The position numbers and the translations under genes were made by a program. From NCBI RefSeq assembly GCF_021391675.1, contig NZ_CP090097.1, positions 1 through 64,000 on the forward strand: DNA of 64,000 nt. Reading direction: 5' to 3'. Of this stretch, positions 1-9,737 are shown in pieces. This DNA is from Neorhizobium galegae (lineage in GTDB: Bacteria > Pseudomonadota > Alphaproteobacteria > Rhizobiales > Rhizobiaceae). The notes under the pieces were generated by a model, which was given only the letters and a program-made list of their open reading frames with translations, was not told the DNA's origin and made no database searches. The first letter of the stretch is position 1; each line of letters opens with the position of its first letter.

Positions 1-2013
1 ACTGTCCGCCTCGGGCACTAGGATCCCGCTTTCAACAAGAGGACGCGTTAACTTCGCTATCACGTCCTTGGCCCGGTCGGAGAGTTTCTTATAGCCGTCT
101 TGATCAAGGGCAAGTGCGATCGCGTCGGCTTGGTCTTCGGTTAGTTCAAGGAGATGCAGGCGATCTGGGGTCGCGACAATGAGGGCATTGCCGCTGTCGG
201 GAAAACCTTCGATCGCGCAGTCGGCGCGGTAGAGCTTTGCTCCATCGGCAAGCGCGAGCCGCCCTGTAGCCGGGCCGCTTGTTTTTCTTGCGTGGACCGG
301 TGGGCTTTCAGTGACCTCTCGCAAGAGATGCTCGAAGTGAAAGAATTCAGACAGCGCCGGATCGCTCGATAGGGCCGAGCCACATTCGTGTCTTACATAG
401 AGCTCGAAGAGATCCCAGATCTCGAAGTCCTTCAGACCCCCGAGAACGCAAGCCTGCTTCGCCTTGAGACTGAACTGGCGCCATTCAGAGAACATCGCCA
501 GATAGCTCGACCCTCGGAGCTCCCGCAGACGTCCAAACGTGCGACGATAAATCTCCAGCAGTTTGCAGTAGGTAGTCGAGACGTCGACGCATAGGTCGAA
601 GTCCCCATGGTCGGGTACCACTGTCTGGAACGATTGAAAAATGTGCGGATGCGACGAGATGAGCGCCTCGTCTTCTTCGAGCCTTTTCCCGTTGTCGAAT
701 TCGATCCCTTGGGAGAATGCGGTCGGAATACCCTGCCCCTGATATGTAAAACGCCCCATCAGTCGTTTCGCTAGAGCAGTTCCGGGAAGCGGGCTCATTA
801 ATTGGATGAACGCGTTGACAGAACCAAGCTGCTGGAACCGGTAGGCCAATGCCATTGTGGCGTCGAGGTCCGCAAGGCTCTCTTCCGGTGTTCCAACCAC
901 CATCGACAGTGAAGGGAAGATACCGGCATCAACGGTTTGCTTGACGAGCCCGACGATATCTTGCGGGTCGCTGACCTTCGCGCGCTTGTTCATCCGGGAC
1001 AACGTTTCATGCGATCCCGATTCAATCCCATAAAGAAGCATGCGGCATCCAGCTCGGGCCATCCTTGCAAGGAGCTTTCGATCTACTTGATCGATCCTGC
1101 ATCGACACTGCCAACGGATTCCGAGGTCTGCCTCGATCAACGCATCGCATAGATCTTCCACGAAACCTCGACGAGCGGTGAAAAGATCGTGCACAAAATA
1201 GGCTTCGAAGTCGCCGTGGCGTTGCTTGTAGACTTTCAGTTCATCGACAAGGGATGAGACCGTTCGATAACGGATTTTGGTTCCGTTCAACAAAGTGGTT
1301 TGGCAAAATTCGCAAGCGAAGGCGCACCCTCTTCCACTATCGACAAGGATCGTGGGTCTCCTACTGAGTGCAAAGTACGAGCGCAGGTCTGGCACCAAGT
1401 GATAGGCAGGCGGAAGAAGATGGTCGAGCACCTTAACTCGCGTCGCTTCCCCATGTGGAGCAACCACGGAGCCATCAGCTTTCCTGCTGAAAGCGCCATT
1501 TATTCTTGAACTGTCCGCGCCGCCTAGGATGCAATGGATAAGCTCAGGAAGTGTCTCCTCTGCTTCTCCAGCCAGGACGTAGTCTATTTCGGCAAATGAA
1601 TGGAGGTAGTCTTCCGCAATGAACGATACGTCGTGGCCCCCCAGGACAATGGGTATGCCCGGGCAAAGGGCTTTCACCCTCTTTGCTATGCTTACGGAAC
1701 CCGGGCTTGTGGTACATTGCGTGCTAAAACATACGACATCTGGACGTCCAGCTACAATTCGTTCCGCGGCAGCCTGATAAAGGTGGGGCCCTTCCTTAAG
1801 AATTCCCGTTTTGAGCTCGTATATTTGGTCGTGTATTTCGACACAAAATCCTTCATGCTCAAGGTAGCTCGCAAGATAGAGCAACCCCAGCGGCGGCACC
1901 ACGTAGTATGCTGATCGATCCCGCTTGTCGTCGAAAGGGGGATAGACAAGCGCTACTTTAAAACGTCTCTTTTTTTCTTTATGGAGATCAGCATCAAACT
2001 CAAGGCCTGCCAT
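1..2013 (-). CDS. B12-binding radical SAM protein, partial (3' end beyond window)
   Basis: One frame on the minus strand stays open from an ATG at 2013 to the window edge (671 codons seen, no stop). The N-terminal part reads like a cobalamin-binding domain: a KVALVYPPF start, then PPLGLLYLASYLE and a PIVLGGHDVS strand. The radical SAM cluster motif CAFACEFC (Cys 230, 234, 237) follows in a GRGC context, then a RCRIDQVD/GIESG radical SAM core. The start has GGGGAG 9 nt upstream. The family (RumA/BchE/HpnP-like) performs radical methylations, rearrangements or cyclisations; the substrate here is unknown. The C-terminal ~200 residues are not recognised. Its nearest neighbour is an unrelated plus-strand gene, so context gives no pathway. 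Confidence 0.85.
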   Translation of the reverse strand, partial: MAGLEFDADLHKEKKRRFKVALVYPPFDDKRDRSAYYVVPPLGLLYLASYLEHEGFCVEIHDQIYELKTGILKEGPHLYQAAAERIVAGRPDVVCFSTQCTTSPGSVSIAKRVKALCPGIPIVLGGHDVSFIAEDYLHSFAEIDYVLAGEAEETLPELIHCILGGADSSRINGAFSRKADGSVVAPHGEATRVKVLDHLLPPAYHLVPDLRSYFALSRRPTILVDSGRGCAFACEFCQTTLLNGTKIRYRTVSSLVDELKVYKQRHGDFEAYFVHDLFTARRGFVEDLCDALIEADLGIRWQCRCRIDQVDRKLLARMARAGCRMLLYGIESGSHETLSRMNKRAKVSDPQDIVGLVKQTVDAGIFPSLSMVVGTPEESLADLDATMALAYRFQQLGSVNAFIQLMSPLPGTALAKRLMGRFTYQGQGIPTAFSQGIEFDNGKRLEEDEALISSHPHIFQSFQTVVPDHGDFDLCVDVSTTYCKLLEIYRRTFGRLRELRGSSYLAMFSEWRQFSLKAKQACVLGGLKDFEIWDLFELYVRHECGSALSSDPALSEFFHFEHLLREVTESPPVHARKTSGPATGRLALADGAKLYRADCAIEGFPDSGNALIVATPDRLHLLELTEDQADAIALALDQDGYKKLSDRAKDVIAKLTRPLVESGILVPEADS

Positions 2014-2046
2014 ACTGGACACTCCCCACTCGTCGCGCTAAAGTTG

Positions 2047-2075
2047 AATTGAGCACTCTTGCTTTCAATTGTCAA
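2047..2075 (-). promoter_or_regulatory. Candidate sigma70-type promoter of the radical SAM gene
   Basis: On the minus strand TTGACA is followed 17 bp later by TCAATT, with the radical SAM start about 35 bp further on. The -35 is perfect, the -10 is 4/6. The rest of the 2014-2392 gap shows no gene or repeat that I can support. Confidence 0.35.
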
Positions 2076-2392
2076 AGGTAATTTTCTGGTTAACCCGAGA
2101 TACTTAGTTGCCGGCCCGTCGCACCGCCCAGATGAATGAGGGGTGGTCGAGGGTCAAAGTCGTTGAAAAAACTACCCTTGGTCGAGCGCGCTCCTTCCAG
2201 CCGCGAGTGTCGCGTTACCATCAATCCGGCGACCTATACTGATAGGAACGCCCCGCGCTCACGCATCACAAGCAATCGCTGGCACCATTCTCGAAAACCG
2301 AAGCTTGACGGCGAATTGGTCAATGTCCCAACGGGTGGCGCAGAGCACCGAGAGATCGAAACACGTGGTTTCGGCATATTGGATAGCCTGCA

Positions 2393-3166
2393 ATGTGCAA
2401 TCTTTATCGCATGGAAGACAAGGACTGGGTCGCGAAGTGGGCCCAGGACGCCGAAAGCCTGATTAACCTTATGTCGGCCTACCAGATGAACCCCGATCAG
2501 ATGGGGCCGATCGTCCGCAATACCGCCGACGGGAAGAAACAACTGGTGCACGCGCGCTGGGGCCTGCCCTCCCCGCGCTTCGCGCTCGAGAAGGCGGCCA
2601 AAGCCAAGGTCGAGAAGCTTGAGGCCAAGGGAAAGCCTTTCGATCTCGAAGAACTGATCCGCATGGAAGCCGACCGCGGTACGACCAATGTGCGCAAGCT
2701 CAGTTTTCCGCACTGGAAACGATGGTTCGGCGTCGCAAACAGATGCCTCGTCCCGGTCACTAGTTTTGCGGAACCGGATCCGGCCAGCCAGGAAGACGGC
2801 GGCAAGGTCCCCAATGCCTGGTTTGCCCGCGACGAGGAAAAGTCGCTGATGTTCTTTGCCGGCATCCATGTGCCGCAGTGGCAGAGTGTCCGAAAGGTCA
2901 AGGACGGCCTGACCACGGACGACCTCTATGGGTTTTTGACCACGGATCCCAACGAACTGGTGAAGCCAATCCATGAGAAGGCAATGCCCGTCCTGTTGCT
3001 GACGAAGGAAGAGACGGACAGCTGGATGCGCGCGCCCTGGGAAGAAGCGAAGGATCTTGCCCGCCCGCTACCGAATGACGCGCTGATCATTTCCTCACGG
3101 GAGGCGTACGGATCGACAATTGTCTCTAAATCAGGAGAGCCTGTAAGTCAGACAAGCCTTTTCTAG
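2393..3166 (+). CDS. SOS response-associated peptidase (SRAP/HMCES/YedK family)
   Basis: 257 residues beginning MCN. In this family Cys2, exposed after Met removal, forms a thiazolidine DNA-protein crosslink with abasic sites in single-stranded DNA and so shields them. The other family residues are visible: Asn99 in TTNVRK, Glu127 in SFAEPDP, His194 in PIHEKAMP, and the C-terminal MPVLLLTKEE..W segment. It is a full-length plasmid-borne member; many alphaproteobacterial plasmids and phages carry one, probably as repair accessories for single-stranded DNA during transfer. There is no obvious operon partner. Confidence 0.9.
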   Translation: MCNLYRMEDKDWVAKWAQDAESLINLMSAYQMNPDQMGPIVRNTADGKKQLVHARWGLPSPRFALEKAAKAKVEKLEAKGKPFDLEELIRMEADRGTTNVRKLSFPHWKRWFGVANRCLVPVTSFAEPDPASQEDGGKVPNAWFARDEEKSLMFFAGIHVPQWQSVRKVKDGLTTDDLYGFLTTDPNELVKPIHEKAMPVLLLTKEETDSWMRAPWEEAKDLARPLPNDALIISSREAYGSTIVSKSGEPVSQTSLF

Positions 3167-3243
3167 CCAATGTCGTGGTATTGCTCAGCCGCGGCGTGCC
3201 AAGTAGGTCGGCGGAGCGTCTGATGGAAGCCCATCTCCTTGCC

Positions 3244-4140
3244 TCAGTAGTCTGTAATCTTGGAGAAATTGTCCTCGGAATCGTCTTCGCCTTCGTCATA
3301 CCAGCTCGACGTGTCAATAGACGCGACAGCGTCTTGAAACGTACTCAGAGCAGTCACGGGCGCAGCAAACGATAAGCTAAATGGAAAGTCAGTGCTGATT
3401 TCCGCACCGTTGTCGTTCCGGAAATCGCTCTTCGATCCGTAGGAAAGCTCGACATAAACGTCGCCATGGGCGTGATAGCTTATCAACGATGCACCAATCG
3501 CCGTTATGGTAAGGCTCGTGACTTCGACGGCCTCGACCATTGTGCGATTAGAAAGGATATCGACCTCGCTGAATACCTCCTGCGTGAACACCTCGAGTGC
3601 GTGCTTGTCCACCGCCTCAGCGACCGCCTGCCTTACTGTCTGGCGACAATCGTCCAATATCTCCATCAAAGAAAGATATGTCGCGATAGTCTCGCACGCG
3701 AAGGCATCGGCCTCCTCGGCGGACGTTCCGATCGTATTCGGCCTAACGTGAGTATATTTACTCAGCTCATCGATTACTGAAATGACCGCGCCATGGATTT
3801 CGCCGGCGTCGAAGCCTAACTCACCAAGAAGAGGGTCTGCGATTCCGCCCTGAATCGCATAACGAACACGTTGGCGACGTGTCGGGCGACCGTCCTGAGT
3901 TTCTGGTTCGAACCAGGAAGATGCGCGAATTTGGTCGTCAGGCGCCATCGTGTGAAGGCTGTGGCCATACAACTCCCGAAAGCCGGATGCGAACTGTGAA
4001 AGGCGGAGTGGATTTTCAGCGATTGCAAAAGCCATCATAGATCCTTCGACAACCTTTCGGGAAAACTCGTCGGGGAGGACTTGCTCTAAAGAGCCAAGAA
4101 GCTCACGCAGTTTCCCCTCAAACTGAACGTTCGCTGTCAT
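3244..4140 (-). CDS. Protein resembling the predicted pPIWI-associating nuclease family
   Basis: About 298 residues from the ATG at 4140, chosen over an upstream in-frame codon at 4188 because AAAGG lies 9 nt before it. The block around residues 45-170 (RLSQFASGFRELYGHSLHTM, then DDQIRASSWFEPETQDGRPT, RRQRVRYAIQGG, IDELSKYTHVRP) matches my memory of proteins annotated as 'predicted pPIWI-associating nuclease', which occur in defence neighbourhoods. The C-terminal third, ending in an acidic EGEDDSED stretch, is not recognised. No pPIWI/Argonaute gene is nearby. The neighbour is a toxin-antitoxin pair, so a defence or stability role is inferred only. The family assignment is from memory. Confidence 0.5.
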   Translation of the reverse strand: MTANVQFEGKLRELLGSLEQVLPDEFSRKVVEGSMMAFAIAENPLRLSQFASGFRELYGHSLHTMAPDDQIRASSWFEPETQDGRPTRRQRVRYAIQGGIADPLLGELGFDAGEIHGAVISVIDELSKYTHVRPNTIGTSAEEADAFACETIATYLSLMEILDDCRQTVRQAVAEAVDKHALEVFTQEVFSEVDILSNRTMVEAVEVTSLTITAIGASLISYHAHGDVYVELSYGSKSDFRNDNGAEISTDFPFSLSFAAPVTALSTFQDAVASIDTSSWYDEGEDDSEDNFSKITDY

Positions 4141-4385
4141 TAAGTGCTGACCTTTTGCGACTACACGCCGCTTGTTAAACCCTGTCACTCGGCAAGGCCT
4201 ATCTCGATGTAACCGAGAACCTCACGGAAATTTAGACTGCAAGATCGCCTCGGAGATTCGAGCAAGGATTCTGCTGTACCCGGTCTGAGGCTTCGGCGGG
4301 CATCTCCTACAACAAGTTTCTAGCAAAACGGCTAGTGATCTCTATAAACCGAATGGGCAGGCCATCATCGCGCCAAAGAACGAGC

Positions 4386-4895
4386 TTAAGGCTTGCCACC
4401 GAGGTCGTATCCACCAAGATTTTCGCTGAGTGCGGTCAGACGATCGAGCGCCGCCAGGCGATTAGCATCACGCGCGGTCTTGAACGCTTCAACATCATTG
4501 GGACGGAGCCGGCGATGCGTTCCAACCTTCTCCGCACTAATTTCACCCCGATCGATCAAGCGAACGAGATATTGCCGAGATACGCCCAAAATCTCTGCTG
4601 CATTTTGGGTAGACAAGAGCTCTTCATCGGCAAGTACGGTGACCTGTCGTCCCTCCGCCACCAACTCGGCGGCGCGGAACATCACGTCGGCAAGCACACT
4701 CGGCAATTCCACCGACTCGCCATTGACGAGGACGACTTGTACGGACCCTGCCGGCTTGCTCGACCGGGATACGAGCATATTCGCCAGGCGCGCAGCAGCG
4801 GTCCTCTCCATGGGGAGAACTGTGCTAGACGACTGTTCCGATCTTCCTGAGGAAGGATTGCGATGTGATGTAGCCATGGACGCAATATGGCCCAT
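4386..4895 (-). CDS. Excisionase-type helix-turn-helix antitoxin
   Basis: 169 residues. The C-terminal half is a MerR/excisionase-type HTH: LLSTQNAAEILGVSRQYLVR, then LIDRGEISAEKVGTHRRLR (about residues 95-140). Proteins with this layout (flexible N-terminus, then 'AAE.LGVSR..L..L...G.I...KVG.HRR') are the usual antitoxin partners of the VapC50-type PIN proteins. Here the PIN gene lies divergently across a 167-bp gap that must hold both promoters; such pairs are usually co-directional. The start at 4895 has no strong SD; 4877 is an alternative. Confidence 0.75.
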   Translation of the reverse strand: MGHIASMATSHRNPSSGRSEQSSSTVLPMERTAAARLANMLVSRSSKPAGSVQVVLVNGESVELPSVLADVMFRAAELVAEGRQVTVLADEELLSTQNAAEILGVSRQYLVRLIDRGEISAEKVGTHRRLRPNDVEAFKTARDANRLAALDRLTALSENLGGYDLGGKP

Positions 4896-5062
4896 AAACG
4901 CTATAAACGCAACCTTCCCGTTTTCATAGCGAACACGACGGCTGGGGCGCTACGCATGCTCGACTTGATGTGCGCCGCTGGCCGATCTAAGTTCCGGCCT
5001 TTCCATAGTACGCGACGTCGCGCTCGAAGATCGAAGGCGTCAAACAGAGCGGCGACAGTGAA

Positions 5063-5611
5063 ATGATAACCGTAGTCCTGGACGCAAATGTCCTTTACCC
5101 AATGCTTTTGCGCGACACCCTCCTGCGATGCGCTGCCGCCGGACTCTTTCAAATCCGTTGGTCCTCCAAGATTCTCGAAGAGATGACAAGCAATCTGGTG
5201 AGAGACTACGGCATGCCGGCAGATGCAGCCGACGCAGTACGCCAAATTATGGACGAAGCGTTCCCCGAGGCGATGGTCGACGGGTGGGAGAAGCTTGAAC
5301 CAGCGATGCGCAACGACAGCAAAGACCGGCATGTGGCGGCGGCCGCAGCAGCGTCGGGCGCGGTTGCGATCGTCACCGCGAACACTCGGGACTTCTATGA
5401 TCTCCCAACTGGTATCGACGCGGCGCATCCTGATGAGTTTCTATCCGCATTGTTCGACGCAACGCCTTCGAAGGTGAGCGACGTGCTGCATAGGCAAGCT
5501 AGCGGCTATCGGAGGCCGACTCTGACCACGACCGAGTTGCTTGCAAGACTTGCCGTCACCACGCCAAATTTTGCGCGGATTGTCCTCGAGCACCTGAACG
5601 AAGAGAGCTAG
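5063..5611 (+). CDS. PIN-domain ribonuclease toxin with VapC50-like C-terminus
   Basis: 182 residues. The PIN acidic residues are visible: VVLDANVLYP at the N-terminus (Asp7), an internal SKDRHVAAAAAA segment and IVTANTRDFYD (Asp near residue 112). The ~60-residue extension after it (PSKVSDVLHRQASGYRRPTL) is typical of the longer VapC50/PIN3 group rather than classical 130-residue VapC. Toxins of this type cleave RNA until bound by the cognate antitoxin, probably the divergent HTH protein at 4386-4895. AGTGA precedes the ATG closely. Confidence 0.8.
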   Translation: MITVVLDANVLYPMLLRDTLLRCAAAGLFQIRWSSKILEEMTSNLVRDYGMPADAADAVRQIMDEAFPEAMVDGWEKLEPAMRNDSKDRHVAAAAAASGAVAIVTANTRDFYDLPTGIDAAHPDEFLSALFDATPSKVSDVLHRQASGYRRPTLTTTELLARLAVTTPNFARIVLEHLNEES

Positions 5612-6044
5612 ACAGCGCTCTTGTAGACGCGGAGTGTCGCACGACCATGCCGGCCGACACGGGTGGCGGCGCCATGACCAGCTCGACCAGTTCCGGCAGT
5701 TTTGAAGACGTTCGTCTTCCGTCAATTTGTGTTCCGTCATCTGTCGGGCAGACGCCAGCCGATCATGCTCCTTCAGACCTATTTAGGCGGCGGCAATCGA
5801 ACTGTGGGCGATCGTCAGCATCCGGGTTCGCGATTGCGATTCCAGCGTCGATCAACGCGAATGGAGGTCCGGCCGAGTTTGAGCGCCGCCTCTGCGCCGC
5901 GTTGGTAATACCGGCCCGGCGCAAGATAAAGGAGGCCAGCAATCGCCCGAGCCAGGGAGATGGCCTTTTTCTTGGTTGATGCGTTAAATTTCCCGTTGTA
6001 GCTTCCTGAGCAATCGTGGCACGCTTAGATATGATTGGAATTCC
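5612..6044. other. Gap without a supported gene
   Basis: About 430 bp. On the minus strand (about 5807-5995) one frame reads like protein (KKKAISLARAIAGLLYLAPG) but it has a stop just upstream and no start codon, so it is at most a relic. The last ~100 bp probably carry the cspA promoter and leader; no clear cold-shock element is seen. Confidence 0.5.
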
Positions 6045-6248
6045 ATGGCAACCGGTACGGTCAAATTCTTCAATGACGACAAAGGTTTCGGTTTCATTAC
6101 ACCCGAAAATGGCGGACAGGACGTCTTCGTCCATGTATCTGCGCTGCAACGCGGCGGTTCACTTCGTGAGGGTGATAAGGTCAGCTTCGAGATTGGACAG
6201 GATCGCAAGACGGGAAAGTCCAAAGCAGAGAATGTATCGGTATTGTAA
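6045..6248 (+). CDS. cspA: Cold-shock protein, CspA family
   Basis: 67 residues, the usual CspA length: one S1-like cold-shock domain. Both RNA-binding motifs are present, RNP1 as KGFGFI (residues 14-19) and RNP2 as VFVHVSAL (about 28-35), after the standard [10 protein letters not shown] start. It binds single-stranded RNA/DNA and melts secondary structure. Rhizobia have several paralogues and this is a plasmid copy. It may be a minor cold or stationary-phase paralogue; regulation is not visible. Confidence 0.93.
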   Translation: MATGTVKFFNDDKGFGFITPENGGQDVFVHVSALQRGGSLREGDKVSFEIGQDRKTGKSKAENVSVL

Positions 6249-6344
6249 TTCCAGACCGTTGTGACAATCCAGCCCGCTAACCGTCGGCGAAAATGTTTTG
6301 CCCTGGATAACGTGAGGCGCATGGCCACAGGAAGAGTCTGACAG

Positions 6345-7133
6345 ATGACCGGCACATCCGACTCGTTGGCGCTCCTCATCGACGGCGATAACGCATCGCC
6401 GAAGATCGTCAGCGGGCTCCTCGCGGAGATCGCCACCTATGGGACCGCCAGTGTCAGGCGCATCTATGGGGACTGGACCAAGCCAAATCTCAACGGCTGG
6501 AAAGAGTGCCTGCTGGAGCACTCAATCCAACCCGTCCAGCAATTTGCCTACACGACGGGCAAGAATGCGACGGACGGGGCGATGATCATCGACGCAATGG
6601 ACTTGCTTTATACCGGTCGCTTTTCCGCATTCTGCATTGTCTCGAGCGACAGCGATTTCGCAAGGCTTGCTTCGCGTATCCGCGAACAGGGCGTGACCGT
6701 TTATGGTTTTGGCGAGCGGAAGACACCGCGCCCGTTCATCACCGCATGCGACAAGTTCGTCTATTTCGATGTCCTCAACGCCAATTCATTCGAGCCTGAT
6801 ATCCGGCAAGACGCGCGCCCCGCCGCCACAGCGAAGGCGAAGGCACCCCCCGCCAAGGCTCCGGCAAAACCGAAACTTGACGCAGCTGCATTGAAGATGC
6901 TGGAGAATGCCGTGACGGCGTCGGCCGATGAAGACGGTCGTGCCAAACTGGCCCGTGTCGGCGCCCATCTTTCCAAACAATCGTCGGATTTTGACGCCCG
7001 AAACTACGGCTTTGCCCGTCTTACCGACCTCGTCGAGGCCTCCGGCATTGTCGACGTGGAGCGAAGCGGCGACAGCCCGAAGATCGTAACGGTCCGAATG
7101 AAGGGGAAGGCAAGGCCGAAACCCAACGGCTAG
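6345..7133 (+). CDS. NYN-domain nuclease with C-terminal LOTUS/OST-HTH domain
   Basis: 262 residues. The N-terminal NYN (LabA/Limkain-like, PIN-fold) domain shows its acidic residues in LALLIDGDNAS, ATDGAMIIDAMDLL and CIVSSDSDFARL. An Ala/Lys/Pro-rich linker (about 155-180) leads to a OST-HTH/LOTUS module (about 180-255: KLARVGAHLSKQSSDFDARN, then YGFARLTDLVE). The family is predicted to be RNA-directed: NYN cleaves and LOTUS binds RNA. AGGAAGAG about 9 nt upstream supports the start. A role in RNA turnover is a family-level inference. Confidence 0.85.
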   Translation: MTGTSDSLALLIDGDNASPKIVSGLLAEIATYGTASVRRIYGDWTKPNLNGWKECLLEHSIQPVQQFAYTTGKNATDGAMIIDAMDLLYTGRFSAFCIVSSDSDFARLASRIREQGVTVYGFGERKTPRPFITACDKFVYFDVLNANSFEPDIRQDARPAATAKAKAPPAKAPAKPKLDAAALKMLENAVTASADEDGRAKLARVGAHLSKQSSDFDARNYGFARLTDLVEASGIVDVERSGDSPKIVTVRMKGKARPKPNG

Positions 7134-7352
7134 GCTCGGTCGCCAATGGGACAGGCACGGCCACTCCAAAATGCCCCGCTCCAGCCACGGGTGCCGCCTT
7201 GTTAAAGGCGTTCGCATGAAAAAGACGCTTGAAGATGCCACAACGGACACTTTTGTGTTTCGGCATGCAAATTTGACCCCCTTGGCGGGGTAATCGGCGT
7301 CCAATTTTGACCCCCCTCAGATTTCATCTGACCATCCGGCTTTTAGCGGCGG

Positions 7353-8864
7353 ATGGAGTGGGAGTTGAAGCGAGTGGATACGATTGCGCGTGTTCGACGG
7401 GCCTTCCATGTGCAGGGCTGGTCGGTGAAGAAGATCGTCCGGGAACTCCACGTGTCGCGCAACACGGTTCGCAAGATTCTGCGTTCCGACGTGACCGATT
7501 TTACCTATGAACGAGAGCGGCAACCGCTGCCAAGGATCGGAGCGTGGAAGGCCGAGATCGAGCGGTTTCTGACAGCCAATGAGGGCAAGCCGTCGCGAGA
7601 ACGGCTGACGCTGATCCGGATTTACGAGGAGGTCCGGGCGCTCGGTTACGATGGCAGTTATGACGCGATCCGGCGATATGCCAAGACCTGGGCGAAGAAC
7701 CGGGGAGCCGTGACAGCGGAAGCCTATGTGCCCCTCTATTACGCGCCAGGCGAAGCCTACCAGTTCGACTGGAGCCACGAGATCATTCTGATCAACGGCG
7801 TGACGACGAGCGTCAAGGTCGCCCATGTCCGGCTCTGCCACAGCCGGATGATGTTCGTCCGGGCCTATATGCGCGAGAGCCAGGAGATGGTCTTCGATGC
7901 TCATGACAAGGCCTTCGCCTTCTTCCGTGGCACCTGCACGCGCGGCATCTACGACAACATGAAGACTGCGGTCGAGACGGTGTTCGTCGGCAAGGAGCGA
8001 CAATACAATCGCCGCTTCCTGCAGATGTGCAGCCACTATCTGGTCCATCCCGTTGCCTGCACGCCCGCATCCGGATGGGAGAAGGGACAGGTCGAGAACC
8101 AGGTTGGCCTCGTGCGCGAACGCTTCTTCACCCCACGCCTTCGCGTCAAAAGCCTGGAAGAGCTGAACGTCTGGCTGCTCGACAAATGCATCGCCTACGC
8201 CAAGGCACACCGCCATCCCGAGCAGACCGAGCGGATGATCTGGCAGATGTTCGAGGAGGAGCGCGGCAGCCTGGTGCATTACGTTGGACCGTTCGATGGC
8301 TTCCACTGCGTTCCCGCCTCGGTGTCGAAGACCTGCACAGTCCGCTTCGACAACAACAAATACTCCGTCCTCTCGACTGCGGTCGGCCGCCCTGTCGAGG
8401 TTCATGCCTATGCCGAGAAGATCGTGATCCGGCAGGATGGCGTGAACGTCGGTGAGCATCCTCGTTGTTTTGGCCGTGGCGAGACGGTCTACAATCCCTG
8501 GCATTATGTCCCTGTTCTGGCTCGTAAACCTGGTGCCTTGCGCAACGGCGCGCCGTTCCGGGAATGGGTCTTGCCCGCAGCGATGGAGAAAGTGCGCCGG
8601 CGGCTGAAGAGCGTCCATGATGGTGATCGGCAAATGGTCACCATCCTCGGCTGTGTTCCCACCGACGGCCTGGCGGCTGTCGATGCTGCCTGTCAGGAGG
8701 CGCTCGATCAGGGCGTCTGCTCGGCCTCGGTGATCATCAACATTCTGGCCCGTAGCCGTGATCCGGCTCCGGCCGCAACCCTGCAAACCCCGGATGCGCT
8801 GCGGCTGACCCATGAGCCGGTTGCCGACTGCGCGCGCTATGACAGCCTCAGGAGGGCAAGCTGA
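7353..8864 (+). CDS. istA: IS21 transposase IstA
   Basis: 503 residues. N-terminal HTH ([19 protein letters not shown]), then an integrase-type DDE core with [12 protein letters not shown] for the first Asp, and the conserved C-terminal [13 protein letters not shown] segment of IstA. It catalyses cut and strand transfer together with IstB. A GTG at 7374 is an alternative start. It overlaps istB by one base. The paralogue at 56242-57753 is collinear and nearly identical. Confidence 0.92.
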   Translation: MEWELKRVDTIARVRRAFHVQGWSVKKIVRELHVSRNTVRKILRSDVTDFTYERERQPLPRIGAWKAEIERFLTANEGKPSRERLTLIRIYEEVRALGYDGSYDAIRRYAKTWAKNRGAVTAEAYVPLYYAPGEAYQFDWSHEIILINGVTTSVKVAHVRLCHSRMMFVRAYMRESQEMVFDAHDKAFAFFRGTCTRGIYDNMKTAVETVFVGKERQYNRRFLQMCSHYLVHPVACTPASGWEKGQVENQVGLVRERFFTPRLRVKSLEELNVWLLDKCIAYAKAHRHPEQTERMIWQMFEEERGSLVHYVGPFDGFHCVPASVSKTCTVRFDNNKYSVLSTAVGRPVEVHAYAEKIVIRQDGVNVGEHPRCFGRGETVYNPWHYVPVLARKPGALRNGAPFREWVLPAAMEKVRRRLKSVHDGDRQMVTILGCVPTDGLAAVDAACQEALDQGVCSASVIINILARSRDPAPAATLQTPDALRLTHEPVADCARYDSLRRAS

Positions 8865-9598
8865 TGGAACGCACACAGGTTCTCGAACTGATGAGCACGC
8901 TGAAGCTTTATGGAATGCGCAGCGCTTATGACGAGGTCATGGGAAACGGCATCAAACGGCAGCACGAACCGCCGCGCATCGTCGGCGATCTCTTGCAGTC
9001 GGAGATCGCCGAGAAGCAGGCCCGCTCCATTCGCTACCAGCTCAGCATCGCCAAGCTGCCGCTCGCCAAGGACATCGACGACTTCGACTTCACCGATACG
9101 CCGGTCAATGAATCCCTGGTGCGGGAGCTGGCCACCGGCACCTTCGTCGCCGATCAGCGCAACGTCGTGCTCGTCGGCGGCACGGGAACCGGAAAGAGCC
9201 ACCTCGCCATCGCGATTGCCCGAGCCCTCATCCGCAACGGAACACGCGGGCGCTTCTTCAACGTCGTCGATCTGGTCAATCGATTGGAAACGGAAACGCG
9301 CAGCGGCAAGCAAGGGCGGACGGCCGACTATCTCAACCGTCTCGACTTCATCATCCTCGACGAACTCGGCTATCTGCCATTTGCCCAGGCAGGCGGTCAG
9401 CTCCTGTTCCATCTGATCAGCAGGCTCTACGAGCGCACGTCGATCATCGTCACCACGAACCTGGCGTTCGGCGAATGGCCGACGGTGTTCGGCGACGCCA
9501 AAATGACGACAGCACTTCTGGACCGTCTGACCCATCATTGCGAGATTGTCGAAACCGGAAACGAGTCCTGGCGCTTCAAAAACCGCTCTCAAAGCTAA
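8864..9598 (+). CDS. istB: IS21 helper ATPase IstB
   Basis: 244 residues, AAA+ ATPase of the DnaC/IstB group. Walker A is GGTGTGKSH, Walker B is [11 protein letters not shown], and ITTNL-type sensor residues follow ([12 protein letters not shown]). It binds target DNA and activates IstA. By eye I count five differences from the copy at 57753-58487, so both are probably functional and recently related. Confidence 0.93.
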   Translation: MERTQVLELMSTLKLYGMRSAYDEVMGNGIKRQHEPPRIVGDLLQSEIAEKQARSIRYQLSIAKLPLAKDIDDFDFTDTPVNESLVRELATGTFVADQRNVVLVGGTGTGKSHLAIAIARALIRNGTRGRFFNVVDLVNRLETETRSGKQGRTADYLNRLDFIILDELGYLPFAQAGGQLLFHLISRLYERTSIIVTTNLAFGEWPTVFGDAKMTTALLDRLTHHCEIVETGNESWRFKNRSQS

Positions 9599-9737
9599 AG
9601 CCGAAGACCACCATCACCCGCACTTGGCCTACCCTCTGCAACCCCGGCCAGCGCCGGGCAGGCCAAGCGCTGATCTACACCACCAGGGGGGCAAAATTGG
9701 ATGCCGATAAGGGGTGAATTTTGGACGCCGATTGACA

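Larger units (their letters stand above)
7256..9737 (+). mobile_element. IS21-family element, copy 1
   Basis: Carries istA and istB. The left end (TGTTTCGGCATGCAAATTTG, with a second GGCGTCCAATTTTGACCCCC repeat at about 7293) pairs with the right end near 9690-9737 (inverted GGATGCCGATAAGGGG and GGACGCCGATTGACA), the multiple terminal repeats typical of IS21. Ends were set by comparison with copy 2 (56144-58624). Unlike copy 2 it shows no target duplication: the flanks differ and the right flank is a decapitated tniQ, so DNA was probably lost on insertion or later. Confidence 0.85.

Noticed and set aside
2234..2974. 246-codon frame antisense to the SRAP gene
   Set aside because: The plus-strand SRAP gene carries all catalytic residues; the antisense frame is a GC-skew shadow.
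7317..8876. Long open frame (519 codons) antisense to istA
   Set aside because: It mirrors the codon bias of istA and matches no family; the same shadow occurs at the second copy.
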